Source: CAYUJH01 sp964394585
GTDB lineage: Bacteria > Bacteroidota > Bacteroidia > Cytophagales > Flammeovirgaceae
Length of the DNA stretch: 9,228 bases
Reading direction: 5' to 3'
Assembly (NCBI GenBank): GCA_964394585.1
Contig: CAYMYI010000144.1
Coordinates: forward strand, 1 to 9,228
Part shown: positions 1-7,300 of the stretch, piece by piece
How positions within the stretch are numbered: the stretch's first letter is position 1
Layout of the letters: every line of letters begins with the position of its first letter
Notes under the pieces: model-generated
Databases searched by the model: none
The model's input: only the letters and a program-made list of their open reading frames with translations
What the model was told of the DNA's origin: nothing
Made by a program: the position numbers and the translations under genes

Positions 1-1
1 C

Positions 2-79
2 GATATTGAAATTTTAAACGTACACGGCATTGGGTTTAAGTTTTTAGTCAATGCCAAATCGGGGCAAAAAGCCGGTTAA
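2..79 (+). CDS. Response regulator, OmpR/PhoB winged-helix C-terminus (partial)
   Basis: Only the last 25 codons are inside the window, so the gene is cut by the left edge. The readable tail contains NVHGIGFKFLV, which matches the final beta-hairpin of the OmpR/PhoB DNA-binding winged helix, where family members carry a V-R/H-G-x-G-Y/F-K/R motif before the end of the domain. From family knowledge the whole protein would have an N-terminal phosphoacceptor receiver domain and regulate transcription as the output of a two-component system. The receiver domain and any partner histidine kinase are outside the window. It ends in TAA and is followed by a strong hairpin terminator, so it is the last gene of its transcript. 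The call rests on a short motif only; another protein with this winged helix is possible. Confidence 0.72.
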   Translation, partial: DIEILNVHGIGFKFLVNAKSGQKAG

Positions 80-91
80 CTGCACTAGTTC

Positions 92-127
92 AAAGCCTTC
101 CACCACTTCAGGAAGGCTTTATTTTTA
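92..127 (+). terminator. Rho-independent terminator after the response regulator
   Basis: A perfect 10-bp stem (AAAGCCTTCC at 92-101 with GGAAGGCTTT at 111-120) encloses a 9-nt loop and is followed by A then TTTTT. It starts 13 nt after the stop codon of the upstream gene, which ends that transcript. Confidence 0.9.
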
Positions 128-181
128 AATTCCTTCCAAAAGCCTCCCCTACTATAAAAACCGCTGTACCAAAAAAGCAAA

Positions 182-250
182 CTGCTTATTATCTTAGCAG
201 CGCATTCTACAAAAAATGCCTAATTGAAAACCTTTTCAAGGTGCAATTAG
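182..250 (+). other. Three consecutive hairpins in the leader of the hydroxylase gene
   Basis: The gap between the terminator and the ATG at 298 holds three adjacent inverted repeats. The first is CTGCT/AGCAG (182-186 with 196-200), the second GCATT/AATGC (202-206 with 215-219), and the third is larger: CTAATTG (220-226) with CAATTAG (244-250), continuing inward to ACCTT (230-234) with AAGGT (238-242) around a TTC loop. Strand is given relative to the downstream gene. This could be a structured 5' leader, a small RNA or an operator; I recognise no known riboswitch class. The first two stems are short enough to arise by chance in AT-rich DNA. No clear Bacteroidota promoter was found in 128-297, and the region contains no credible small ORF. 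Confidence 0.4.
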
Positions 251-297
251 TCTGAATCAATGTGAATTGAACATCTAATCTTAATATAATATTTCAA

Positions 298-915
298 ATG
301 GCAGAACAAATCACCAAAGTGAAGCCCAAGAACAGTGGTAAAAAGCAAATTTTCAATAATCCCGTCTTGGAGCGTTTGACTCGTACACACATCGCCATCC
401 CCATTACCTTATTTTGCGGCATTGCAGCATACTTGCTGTACGATGGTATTTTCACCGGTTTAATCACCCCTTTACAAGCCCTCACAACGTTTGTGATTGG
501 TTTGCTTACATTCACATGGGTAGAGTACATGATGCACCGCCATGTATTCCACATGATTCCTGATACCTCATTTAAAAAGAACATTCAATATAAATTTCAT
601 GGAGTACACCACGAATTCCCGAAAGACAAAATGCGCCTAGCCATGCCCCCATTGGTTAGTATTGTACTTTGCACCATTTTGTACTTTGCCTTTATGTTAA
701 TTATGGGCAATTTTACCTACGGATTTCTTCCTGGCTTTTTGGTAGGATATTCGTTGTATTTAGGCGTACACTATGCCGTACATGCATTTCGTCCTCCTGC
801 GAACTTCTTAAAAGTGCTTTGGGTACACCACGGAATTCACCACTATAAACACAACGACCGCGCCTTTGGAGTTTCTTCTCCGTTATGGGACTATATTTAC
901 AGAACAATGCCCTAA
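298..915 (+). CDS. Fatty acid 2-hydroxylase-like membrane di-iron enzyme
   Basis: This 205-residue integral membrane protein belongs to the fatty acid hydroxylase/sterol desaturase superfamily, whose members use a histidine-bound di-metal centre and O2. The histidine clusters are all visible: HRHVFH (80-85), HGVHH (101-105), HYAVH (158-162) and HHGIHHYKH (177-185). The stretch H-x-x-HH-x-x-P-x-D-x-x-RL-x-x-PP (101-118) and the end AFGVSSPLWDYIYRT (189-203) resemble the FA2H/Scs7 branch, which 2-hydroxylates acyl chains of sphingolipids. Hydrophobic segments lie at about 32-52, 58-75, 119-137 and 139-157. There is no cytochrome b5 domain as in yeast Scs7, so the electron donor must be a separate protein. 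A role in hydroxylating acyl chains of sphingolipids or sulfonolipids is inference. The ATG is preceded by AT-rich sequence without a Shine-Dalgarno motif. The gene stands alone, between a structured leader and a terminator. Confidence 0.88.
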   Translation: MAEQITKVKPKNSGKKQIFNNPVLERLTRTHIAIPITLFCGIAAYLLYDGIFTGLITPLQALTTFVIGLLTFTWVEYMMHRHVFHMIPDTSFKKNIQYKFHGVHHEFPKDKMRLAMPPLVSIVLCTILYFAFMLIMGNFTYGFLPGFLVGYSLYLGVHYAVHAFRPPANFLKVLWVHHGIHHYKHNDRAFGVSSPLWDYIYRTMP

Positions 916-946
916 GTGCTAAAAATCAATCCTCATAATAAGAAAA

Positions 947-978
947 GAAAAGGCTTCCTTCAGGAGGCCTTTTTATTT
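947..978 (+). terminator. Rho-independent terminator after the hydroxylase
   Basis: The stem AAGGCTTCC (950-958) pairs with GGAGGCCTT (963-971) around a TTCA tetraloop, with one T-G wobble. It can extend by flanking A-T pairs and leads into TTTTTATTT. It lies about 30 nt after the stop at 915. Confidence 0.9.
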
Positions 979-1007
979 GTTATGACATCCAAAATCCAAT
1001 ATCTTTA
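977..1007 (+). promoter_or_regulatory. Candidate Bacteroidota promoter for the M20 peptidase
   Basis: TTG at 977-979 (preceded by T) is followed after 20 nt by TATCTTTA at 1000-1007. The Bacteroidota primary sigma factor consensus is TTG, 19-21 nt, then TAnnTTTG, so this has the right -33 box and spacing and a -7 box with one mismatch (final A for G). Transcription would start near 1013, leaving a leader of about 43 nt before the ATG at 1056. The -33 box lies inside the T-rich tail of the preceding terminator. Confidence 0.55.
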
Positions 1008-1055
1008 AGAAAACATTACTTTATAATTAAGCAAATACTCAAACTATACAATCGA

Positions 1056-2450
1056 ATGCAAACCAAAACCTCCGCAATGGATTCGCCTACCAAAGCGTAC
1101 ATTGAGCAGCATCAGCAGCGTTTTATCGACGAGTTAATTGAACTACTCAGAATACCCTCGGTAAGTACCGATATGAAATATAAAGAAGACGTGTTCCGTG
1201 CGGCAGAAGCACTCAAAGCGCGCCTCGAAGAAGCCGGTGCTGACAATACCGAAGTTTGTCCTACCCAAGGATACCCTATTGTGTATGGCGAAAAAATGAT
1301 TGACCCTGCTTTACCCACAGTACTCGTTTACGGTCACTACGACGTGCAACCTGCCGACCCTTATGAACTATGGCATTCGCCTCCGTTTGAACCTGTCATA
1401 AAAGATGGGAACATTTATGCTCGGGGCGCCTGCGACGATAAAGGGCAAATGTACATGCATGTAAAAGCTTTTGAAGCCATGATGCGTACCAATACGCTTG
1501 CCTGCAATGTAAAATTCATGATTGAAGGAGAAGAAGAAATCGGTTCGGAACATTTGCAGAGCTTCGTACGCGAAAACAAAGAACGTTTGAATGCCGATGT
1601 CATTTTAGTATCGGACACAAGCATGATTGCCAACGATGTCCCCTCCATTACTGTGGGACTACGCGGTTTAAGCTATATGGAAGTTGAGGTAACCGGCCCT
1701 AACCGCGATCTACACTCAGGGCTGTATGGAGGTAGTGTGGCAAACCCTATCAATATACTCTCTAAAATGATTGCCTCGCTTACCGATGAGCAAAACCGCA
1801 TTACCATACCGGGGTTTTACGATAAGGTTGCTGAGGTAAGCCCAGAAGAACGCGCAGAAATGGCAAAAGCTCCTTTCGTAGAGAGAGATTTTCAGAATAG
1901 TATCGGAATAAACGCTTCCGTAGGCGAAGAAGGATACACGACTACCGAGCGTATCACCATACGCCCTACCCTCGATGTAAACGGAATTTGGGGAGGCTAT
2001 ACCGAAGAAGGCGCCAAAACGGTAATCCCCTCTAAAGCCTATGCGAAAATCTCCATGCGCTTAGTGCCTCATCAGTCTTCTGAAGAAATTTCAGCACTAT
2101 TTGCCAAGCACTTTGAAAGCATTGCCCCAGCAGGCGTTACCGTAAAAGTAACCCCTCACCATGGAGGCGAACCTGTGGTAATCCCTACCGACTCGCCATT
2201 TTACCAAGCTGCAAGCCAAGCCTACGAAGATACTTTCGGGAGAAAACCCATCCCGATGCGCGGCGGTGGCAGCATCCCAATCGTGCCTATGTTTAAGCAA
2301 GAATTAGGACTCGATTCGGTAATGATGGGCTTTGGGCTTGACTCTGACGCCATACACTCGCCCAACGAACATTTCGGTATTTTCAACTTTATGAAAGGAA
2401 TCGAAACCATTCCGCTCTTCTATAAATACTTAGCAGAGTTACAAGGATAA
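1056..2450 (+). CDS. M20 family metallodipeptidase
   Basis: This 464-residue cytoplasmic di-zinc peptidase is of the M20 carnosinase/dipeptidase type and is expected to hydrolyse dipeptides or short peptides; the exact substrate cannot be read from sequence. The catalytic set is intact by alignment to the family: GHYDVQP with ligand His94 and Asp96, bridging Asp127 in ARGACDDKG, general base Glu160 and ligand Glu161 in EGEEEIGS, ligand Asp187 in VSDTS, and ligand His434 in IHSPNEHF. The inserted lid/dimerisation domain carries His220 in RDLHSGLYGG. Length is normal for the family and there is no signal peptide. The start at 1056 gives MQTKTSAMDSP; the ATG at 1077 (Met8) is an equally possible start, because neither has a Shine-Dalgarno motif. 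It is a single-gene unit with its own promoter candidate and terminator, converging with the barrel protein gene. Confidence 0.93.
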   Translation: MQTKTSAMDSPTKAYIEQHQQRFIDELIELLRIPSVSTDMKYKEDVFRAAEALKARLEEAGADNTEVCPTQGYPIVYGEKMIDPALPTVLVYGHYDVQPADPYELWHSPPFEPVIKDGNIYARGACDDKGQMYMHVKAFEAMMRTNTLACNVKFMIEGEEEIGSEHLQSFVRENKERLNADVILVSDTSMIANDVPSITVGLRGLSYMEVEVTGPNRDLHSGLYGGSVANPINILSKMIASLTDEQNRITIPGFYDKVAEVSPEERAEMAKAPFVERDFQNSIGINASVGEEGYTTTERITIRPTLDVNGIWGGYTEEGAKTVIPSKAYAKISMRLVPHQSSEEISALFAKHFESIAPAGVTVKVTPHHGGEPVVIPTDSPFYQAASQAYEDTFGRKPIPMRGGGSIPIVPMFKQELGLDSVMMGFGLDSDAIHSPNEHFGIFNFMKGIETIPLFYKYLAELQG

Positions 2451-2464
2451 ACATGGTACTATAA

Positions 2465-2508
2465 AAGGAAAAATCCCCTTCACAGCAGCGTAAAGGGGCC
2501 TTTTTTTA
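2465..2508. terminator. Bidirectional terminator between convergent genes
   Basis: The stem CCCCTT (2475-2480) pairs with AAGGGG (2493-2498), followed on the + strand by CC and seven T, which ends the M20 transcript. On the - strand the same stem is followed by ATTTTTCCTTTT, so it can also end the convergent barrel-protein transcript, whose stop codon is at 2519-2521. Confidence 0.85.
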
Positions 2509-2518
2509 ACTAACATGC

Positions 2519-3136
2519 CTAAAACACAAAACCAATCCGCGTAATCCAAGGGCTTGCATATAAAGAAGGCTCATCGCTATTATAGCTCAAATTATACAAT
2601 ACCAGTGCGTTAATAGCACCTCGCCTCCCAATGGGTTGAGCAATGCCTACACCTGCTAACAACGAATTATACCACTGCCGACTCAGTTCTGTGCCAAAGT
2701 TATCCTGAAACTTGAAACTAAGGCTTTCAAATTCTACATGCGGAAATACATTTTCGGTAACCATGTATCTGCCAAAAGTACGATACCCTAAAATCGAGGA
2801 AGAATAATCGTTGGTAAAGCGGCTGTCTTTAAAATATTGATAAGAAACTCCAATGCCAGCATGCAGCTGATTGGTGATTTTATAGCCTGCTAAAGGGGAA
2901 ATATCAATGAAGGTGATATCGCCAAACTGAAACCCTAGATTCCCTCCAAAAAATACGCGGTCTTTAAAACTTGGGGGGTCTTCTTCTTTGGTTTTTTCAG
3001 GCTCTTTTTCTTCTTTCTTGGGCTCTTCTTTTTTTTCATCCTTTTCTTCCACATAATTATAGTCTTGCGCAAAGGCATTTACGGAAAGAAATAAGAACAA
3101 ACTCAAAAATAGCGGGTTGAAAACTCTGTGTACCAT
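2519..3136 (-). CDS. Small outer-membrane beta-barrel protein with charged linker
   Basis: This 205-residue protein begins with a clear signal peptide, a hydrophobic stretch from about residue 8 to 22 ending AFA before Gln24. Next comes a highly charged segment at about 30-53, made almost only of Glu, Lys, Asp and Pro (about 11 Glu and 8 Lys in 24 residues). The rest (about 60-205) has alternating hydrophobic/polar residues with many aromatics and short turns, ending RIGFVF with a terminal Phe. This is typical of small outer-membrane barrels of about eight strands inserted by the BAM machinery. No specific family, ligand or enzymatic motif is recognisable, so the function is unknown; a structural or adhesive role is only a guess. 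It is divergent from the DUF72 gene, with a candidate promoter 23-52 nt upstream of its ATG. Confidence 0.78.
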   Translation of the reverse strand: MVHRVFNPLFLSLFLFLSVNAFAQDYNYVEEKDEKKEEPKKEEKEPEKTKEEDPPSFKDRVFFGGNLGFQFGDITFIDISPLAGYKITNQLHAGIGVSYQYFKDSRFTNDYSSSILGYRTFGRYMVTENVFPHVEFESLSFKFQDNFGTELSRQWYNSLLAGVGIAQPIGRRGAINALVLYNLSYNSDEPSLYASPWITRIGFVF

Positions 3137-3158
3137 TGAATCATCTTTTTTTTATTGG

Positions 3159-3188
3159 CAAATCTAACCATAAAATGATCTTTCTGAA
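3159..3188 (-). promoter_or_regulatory. Candidate Bacteroidota promoter for the barrel protein
   Basis: Read on the - strand, TAGATTTG (3166 down to 3159) is a perfect TAnnTTTG -7 box. Nineteen nt upstream is TTC (3188-3186), a two-of-three match to the TTG -33 box. The transcript would begin around 3153, leaving a leader of under 20 nt before the ATG at 3136. Confidence 0.55.
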
Positions 3189-3242
3189 CAGATAGTTGCA
3201 CCATGGGCAATTATGAAACTTATTCGGCAAAAAATAGTGCTT

Positions 3243-4154
3243 ATGAAGTTTGGAAAACTCAACGACATCTCCGGTGTAGACTTTACCCTACCCCCTGATA
3301 ACTCTGCAACGCATCGTTTATTACAAAAAACAGAGAACCCGCCTTCACCTTTGCGGGTATATGTTGGCTGCCCGGCGTGGTCGTGCAAAGAGTGGGTGGG
3401 TACGTACTATCCGCCTAAGACAAAGCCCGCCGACTACCTTTACCACTATTCCCGGCAATTTAATACTATCGAACTAAACACTACACATTACCGAATCCCT
3501 ACGATAGAAACCATTCGGCGATGGAAAGCAGCCACCCCAGAAGGGTTTACATTTTGCCCCAAGTTACCCCAATCCATCAGCCATCGGAAACAATTTCAGG
3601 GAGTAAAACAAGCTTTGCTACAATTTGCCGAATCGGTATTTAAACTAGAGGCAACCCTTGGCATCACCTTTATGCAGCTACCTCCGTATTTTACCCCTGA
3701 AGAGCAACCGGCTTTAGAGGCTTTTCTTGCCGATTTCCCTAAGGAAATTCCCCTAGCCATTGAGTTTAGGCACGAGGCTTGGTTTGCTTCCCCAGAACGG
3801 TTTGAAGCAATGTGCCAAACGCTAGAATCGCGTGCTATTTCTACGGTAATTACCGATGTTGCCGGCAGAAGAGATGTACTCCACCAACGGCTAACCACCC
3901 CAACCCTTGTACTCCGGTTGGTTGGAAACAACCTACATGCTACGGATTTTGAACGGGCGAAAGCGTGGGTCGAAAAACTCGCAACATGGCATAGTATGGG
4001 GTTACAAACTGCCTATATTTTTGTACATGAACCAGACGACGTGCATTGCCCTGAGTTTGCCACTGCTCTTATCGAGAAGCTAAATGCTAGGTTAGGGCTA
4101 CGGGTGCAGCCGCCCCAACGTTTGCAAATTGGCATGCAAGGGAGTTTATTTTAA
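3243..4154 (+). CDS. DUF72 (YecE-like) family protein
   Basis: This 303-residue protein is of the DUF72/YecE family, a TIM-barrel-like fold of unknown biochemical role; no signal peptide is visible, so it is probably cytoplasmic. Family motifs can be followed: YVGCPAW (40-46), then FNTIELNTTHYRIP (73-86) with the conserved Glu77 and Asn79, FCPKLPQSISH (104-114), GITFMQLPPYF (140-150), and IEFRHEAW (173-180). I chose ATG 3243 because MKFGKLNDISGVDF resembles the usual N-terminus of Bacteroidota members. An in-frame ATG at 3213 would add MKLIRQKIVL, which looks unlike the family. Neither start has a Shine-Dalgarno motif and no good promoter was found upstream. It is divergent from the barrel protein and convergent with the Asp-box protein. 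The family is confident; the activity is not known. Confidence 0.88.
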   Translation: MKFGKLNDISGVDFTLPPDNSATHRLLQKTENPPSPLRVYVGCPAWSCKEWVGTYYPPKTKPADYLYHYSRQFNTIELNTTHYRIPTIETIRRWKAATPEGFTFCPKLPQSISHRKQFQGVKQALLQFAESVFKLEATLGITFMQLPPYFTPEEQPALEAFLADFPKEIPLAIEFRHEAWFASPERFEAMCQTLESRAISTVITDVAGRRDVLHQRLTTPTLVLRLVGNNLHATDFERAKAWVEKLATWHSMGLQTAYIFVHEPDDVHCPEFATALIEKLNARLGLRVQPPQRLQIGMQGSLF

Positions 4155-4159
4155 AAGAA

Positions 4160-4283
4160 GAGGCTGTTCCAAAACCTCAGTTCCATCATTTTGAACTTAT
4201 TGTATGATCTGTAATTAGCCGATTAAGCTCTAAGCGAATCGTTGGATCAAGTTCAGCATGGCGTAAACTGTTGGAACAGCCTC
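4160..4283. repeat. 124-bp palindromic MITE-like intergenic repeat
   Basis: Perfect 13-bp terminal inverted repeats, GAGGCTGTTCCAA at 4160-4172 and TTGGAACAGCCTC at 4271-4283, bound a non-coding element. Further pairing arms are nested in order inside it: CCAT/ATGG (4183-4186 with 4258-4261), TGAACTT/AAGTTCA (4192-4198 with 4249-4255), GATC/GATC (4206-4209 with 4245-4248) and CGATT/AATCG (4220-4224 with 4237-4241). The whole element can thus fold into one long imperfect hairpin. There is no room for a transposase, and only an ambiguous AA flanks both ends as a possible target duplication. The right arm read on the - strand (CATGCTGAACTTGATC) resembles dispersed intergenic repeats I recall from Bacteroidota genomes. 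It fills almost the whole gap between two convergent genes, and on the - strand it is followed by TTCTTTT, so it may act as the terminator of the Asp-box gene. Confidence 0.72.
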
Positions 4284-4309
4284 AACCTTATGATAATGTA
4301 AGAAATCTT

Positions 4310-7300
4310 CTATTCTACTTTCAAGGGCTCGTAGGTTTTAAACTCCATAACTTTGGCTTCTTCTACCGCCTTGAGGTATGTAGGCCAATCTTCAGTAAAA
4401 AATCCATTCACCTCGTCGAGCGCCGTTTTCATTTCTTCTACCACTTGGTTCACCAAGTTTTGCTGGTTTTGGTTTACACTGCCACGGGTAGAAATTAACC
4501 CTCTCGCCGAGCCAATCCGAGCCGATACAATCGTAGGGTCGCGGTAAATACCCTGTACTTTTTCTTTTGAAAGAATCATTTCCCGAATTTCAGTCAACCG
4601 CTTTTCGGTTTTTTTATGTAGTTCTTTTAACGTCTTCATAGGGTTCTCCTCGGTTTGAGGCTCCTCTGCTTCATCGGCTTGAGGCTGTTCTTCGCTGGCA
4701 TTATCCATCAGTTTCTTCACCATAGCAAGTGTTTCGCGTGCTTCGGCAATTTGATCGGTAGCTTTCGTAACCACAGCAACTTTTTGCAAAAAGCCTTGCA
4801 CTAAATCATAATGCGCTTTCATATCTGCTTCGCTCATTTCCATGCGTGGGTCTGCTTCGATGTTTAGGGATACCGTTTGGGTAACCTCTCCGTAAGTATA
4901 TTTCACTTGATACGTACCGGGAAGTACCCATGGGCCATTACCCGGTTCATCGGCATCGGGTTTGGGTTTACGGCTGCCGGGGTATCTCACTCCGGTTGCT
5001 TGCATATCCCACTGAATCCGATTCAAACCACTTTTTGGTTTGTGGGTCATGGTACGTACCACATTACCATTGGCATTTAACACCTCGATTTTTACTTTTT
5101 GCCCTTTCTTTTTATTGCCTTCTTTTTCAGTGGTTTCCTCTTTACCATTCTCTTTTTCGGTTCCATCTTTTTTCACATAGAAACTTAGCATGGCACCGTA
5201 AGGGCGATTTTCGCCGGTAAATTCAGCATCGGCAGCAAAGCGCATTCCAGCGGCTTGTAGGTATTCGGCTTGGTAAGCGGTAGGTGGTTCAAACGCTACA
5301 AAATCTTTCCCAAGTAAAGATGCCCCTTGCTTGGCAATGGCACGGAGTGGGCGGATATCGTCGAGGATGTAGGCGGCTCTGCCAAAGGTACCAATTACCA
5401 AATCGTGTTCTCTCGGATGAATTTTAAGGTCGACTGTAGGCACTGTTGGGAAGCCATGTGTCCATTTTTCCCAATCTTTTCCTCCGTTAAAACTAAGATA
5501 TAATCCATCTTCAGCTCCTAAGAACAATAAATTGGGTTCTATGGGGTCTTGGGCAATTGCATGCGTATGCCCCCATACTTGTTGGCTAGTAGTTAAGCGT
5601 TTCCACGATTTGCCAAAATCGGCGGTGTGGTACACATATGGCTCGTAATTATGGCGGCGGTAATCGTTTGCTACCACAAAGGCTTCGCCCTCGTTATACG
5701 TAGATGCCACAATTTGTGGAATCCAGCTACCTGCGGGCAATCCGGATAGGCGTTTTACTACATTGTTCCACGTTTTGCCGCCATCGGTCGTAACCTGCAG
5801 GTTGCCATCGTCGGTACCGACCCACAACACATCTTTATTGAGTGGGCTTTGTTCAATTGCCAAAATGGTTGTGTGGTTTTCTGCCTGGGTTACGTCGTAA
5901 GTAAGTCCCCCGGTTTCCATCATTTCGCGTTGCTTGAGGGTATCGTTAGTAGTGAGGTCGGGGGAAATTACTTCCCAAGTTTCACCACGATTGGTACTTT
6001 TGTGGACAAACTGCGAGCCATAGTAAATCGTGGTCTTATCGAACCGATCGTGTGCAAAAGCCGCATTCCAGTTAAAACGCAGGCGAGTGCCCTCCGGGTG
6101 TACCGGTACAATGAGTTTGCGATAGCCCGTTTTCTTGTTGATACGCTGCAAATATCCTCCTTGCGACATGGCGTAAATCGTGTTTTCCATATCGCTTGAA
6201 TCGGGGATTACATCGAACCCATCGCCAAAGGCAACTTCTTGCCACAAGTCGTTGCGGATTCCTCCACTTTTCCAAACATAAGCGGGGCCTACCCATGAGC
6301 CATTATCTTGCATACCTCCCATTACGTTGTAGGGGATATCCATATCGTAGTTGATATGGTAAAACTGAGCAAGGGGAAGGTTGGGGATAAATCGCCACGA
6401 TTTCCCCCGATCGCGCGAAATATTCATCCCGCCATCATTCCCTTCGTAAATTAAGTTAGGCTGGGTAGGATGCTGCCACCAGGCGTGGTGGTCGGGGTGT
6501 ACGCCCGAATATGGCAACAACGTTTCAAAGGTTTTACCGCCATCTTCGCTCATTCCTACCAGAGAATAGAGGGTAAACACCCGATTCTCGTTCTGAGTAT
6601 CTATAAAAATATCAGCATAATAAAACGGTCGATTTCCGATGTCGTCTTTATCCGAAATTTTTTCCCAGGTAAAGCCCCCCTCTTCTGAGCGATAGAGTGC
6701 ATTTTGTTTCGACTCAATCAGCGCATACACTACATGAGGGCTGCTGTTAGAAATTGCTAACCCCATTCTTCCTAAATCTCCTTTGGGCAGCCCGTCTTTC
6801 TCGGTGCGTTGCTCCCATGTAGCGCCGCCATCGTGCGTTACGAACATGCCAGAGCCTTCGCCACCCGATTTAAATTTCCATGGCCAACGGCGAAACTCCC
6901 ACATGCCCACAATCAGTTTGTTGGGGTTGGTCGGGTCCATCACCATATCGCCTACACCGGTTCGGTTATTTCGATATAAAATTTTATTCCATGTTTTGCC
7001 TCCATCTGTGGTTTTGAACACCCCACGCCATTCAGTATCGCCCCAAGCAGGGCCTTGTGCTCCTACGAACACTACCTCCGGATTTTCGGGATGAACAATA
7101 ATACGATGGATGTTGCGCGTATCGCCGAGCCCCATGTACTCCCACGTTTTACCGCCATTCAAACTACGATACACCCCGTACCCATTGGTTTGGCTATTGC
7201 GTGGGTTTCCTTCGCCGGTGCCTACCCAAATAATATCGGGGTTTTTCTGATAAATAGAGATAGATCCGATAGAGGCTACCTGTAAAGTATCAAAAATGGG

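Noticed and set aside
267..290. TTGAAC and TATAAT upstream of the hydroxylase as a sigma-70 type promoter
   Set aside because: The spacer is only 12 nt, and Bacteroidota promoters use a different consensus (TTG, about 20 nt, TAnnTTTG).
294..584. Leftward open frame over the hydroxylase start
   Set aside because: It is the antisense shadow of a gene with intact histidine motifs and shows no protein family features.
3213..3242. Upstream ATG for the DUF72 gene
   Set aside because: The extra ten residues look unlike family N-termini, whereas the ATG at 3243 begins with a typical MKFG. It cannot be excluded because neither start has a ribosome binding signal.
4877..5220. Open frames on the + strand inside the Asp-box gene
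   Set aside because: They are antisense to a long confident gene, have no recognisable domains, and overlap each other in different frames.
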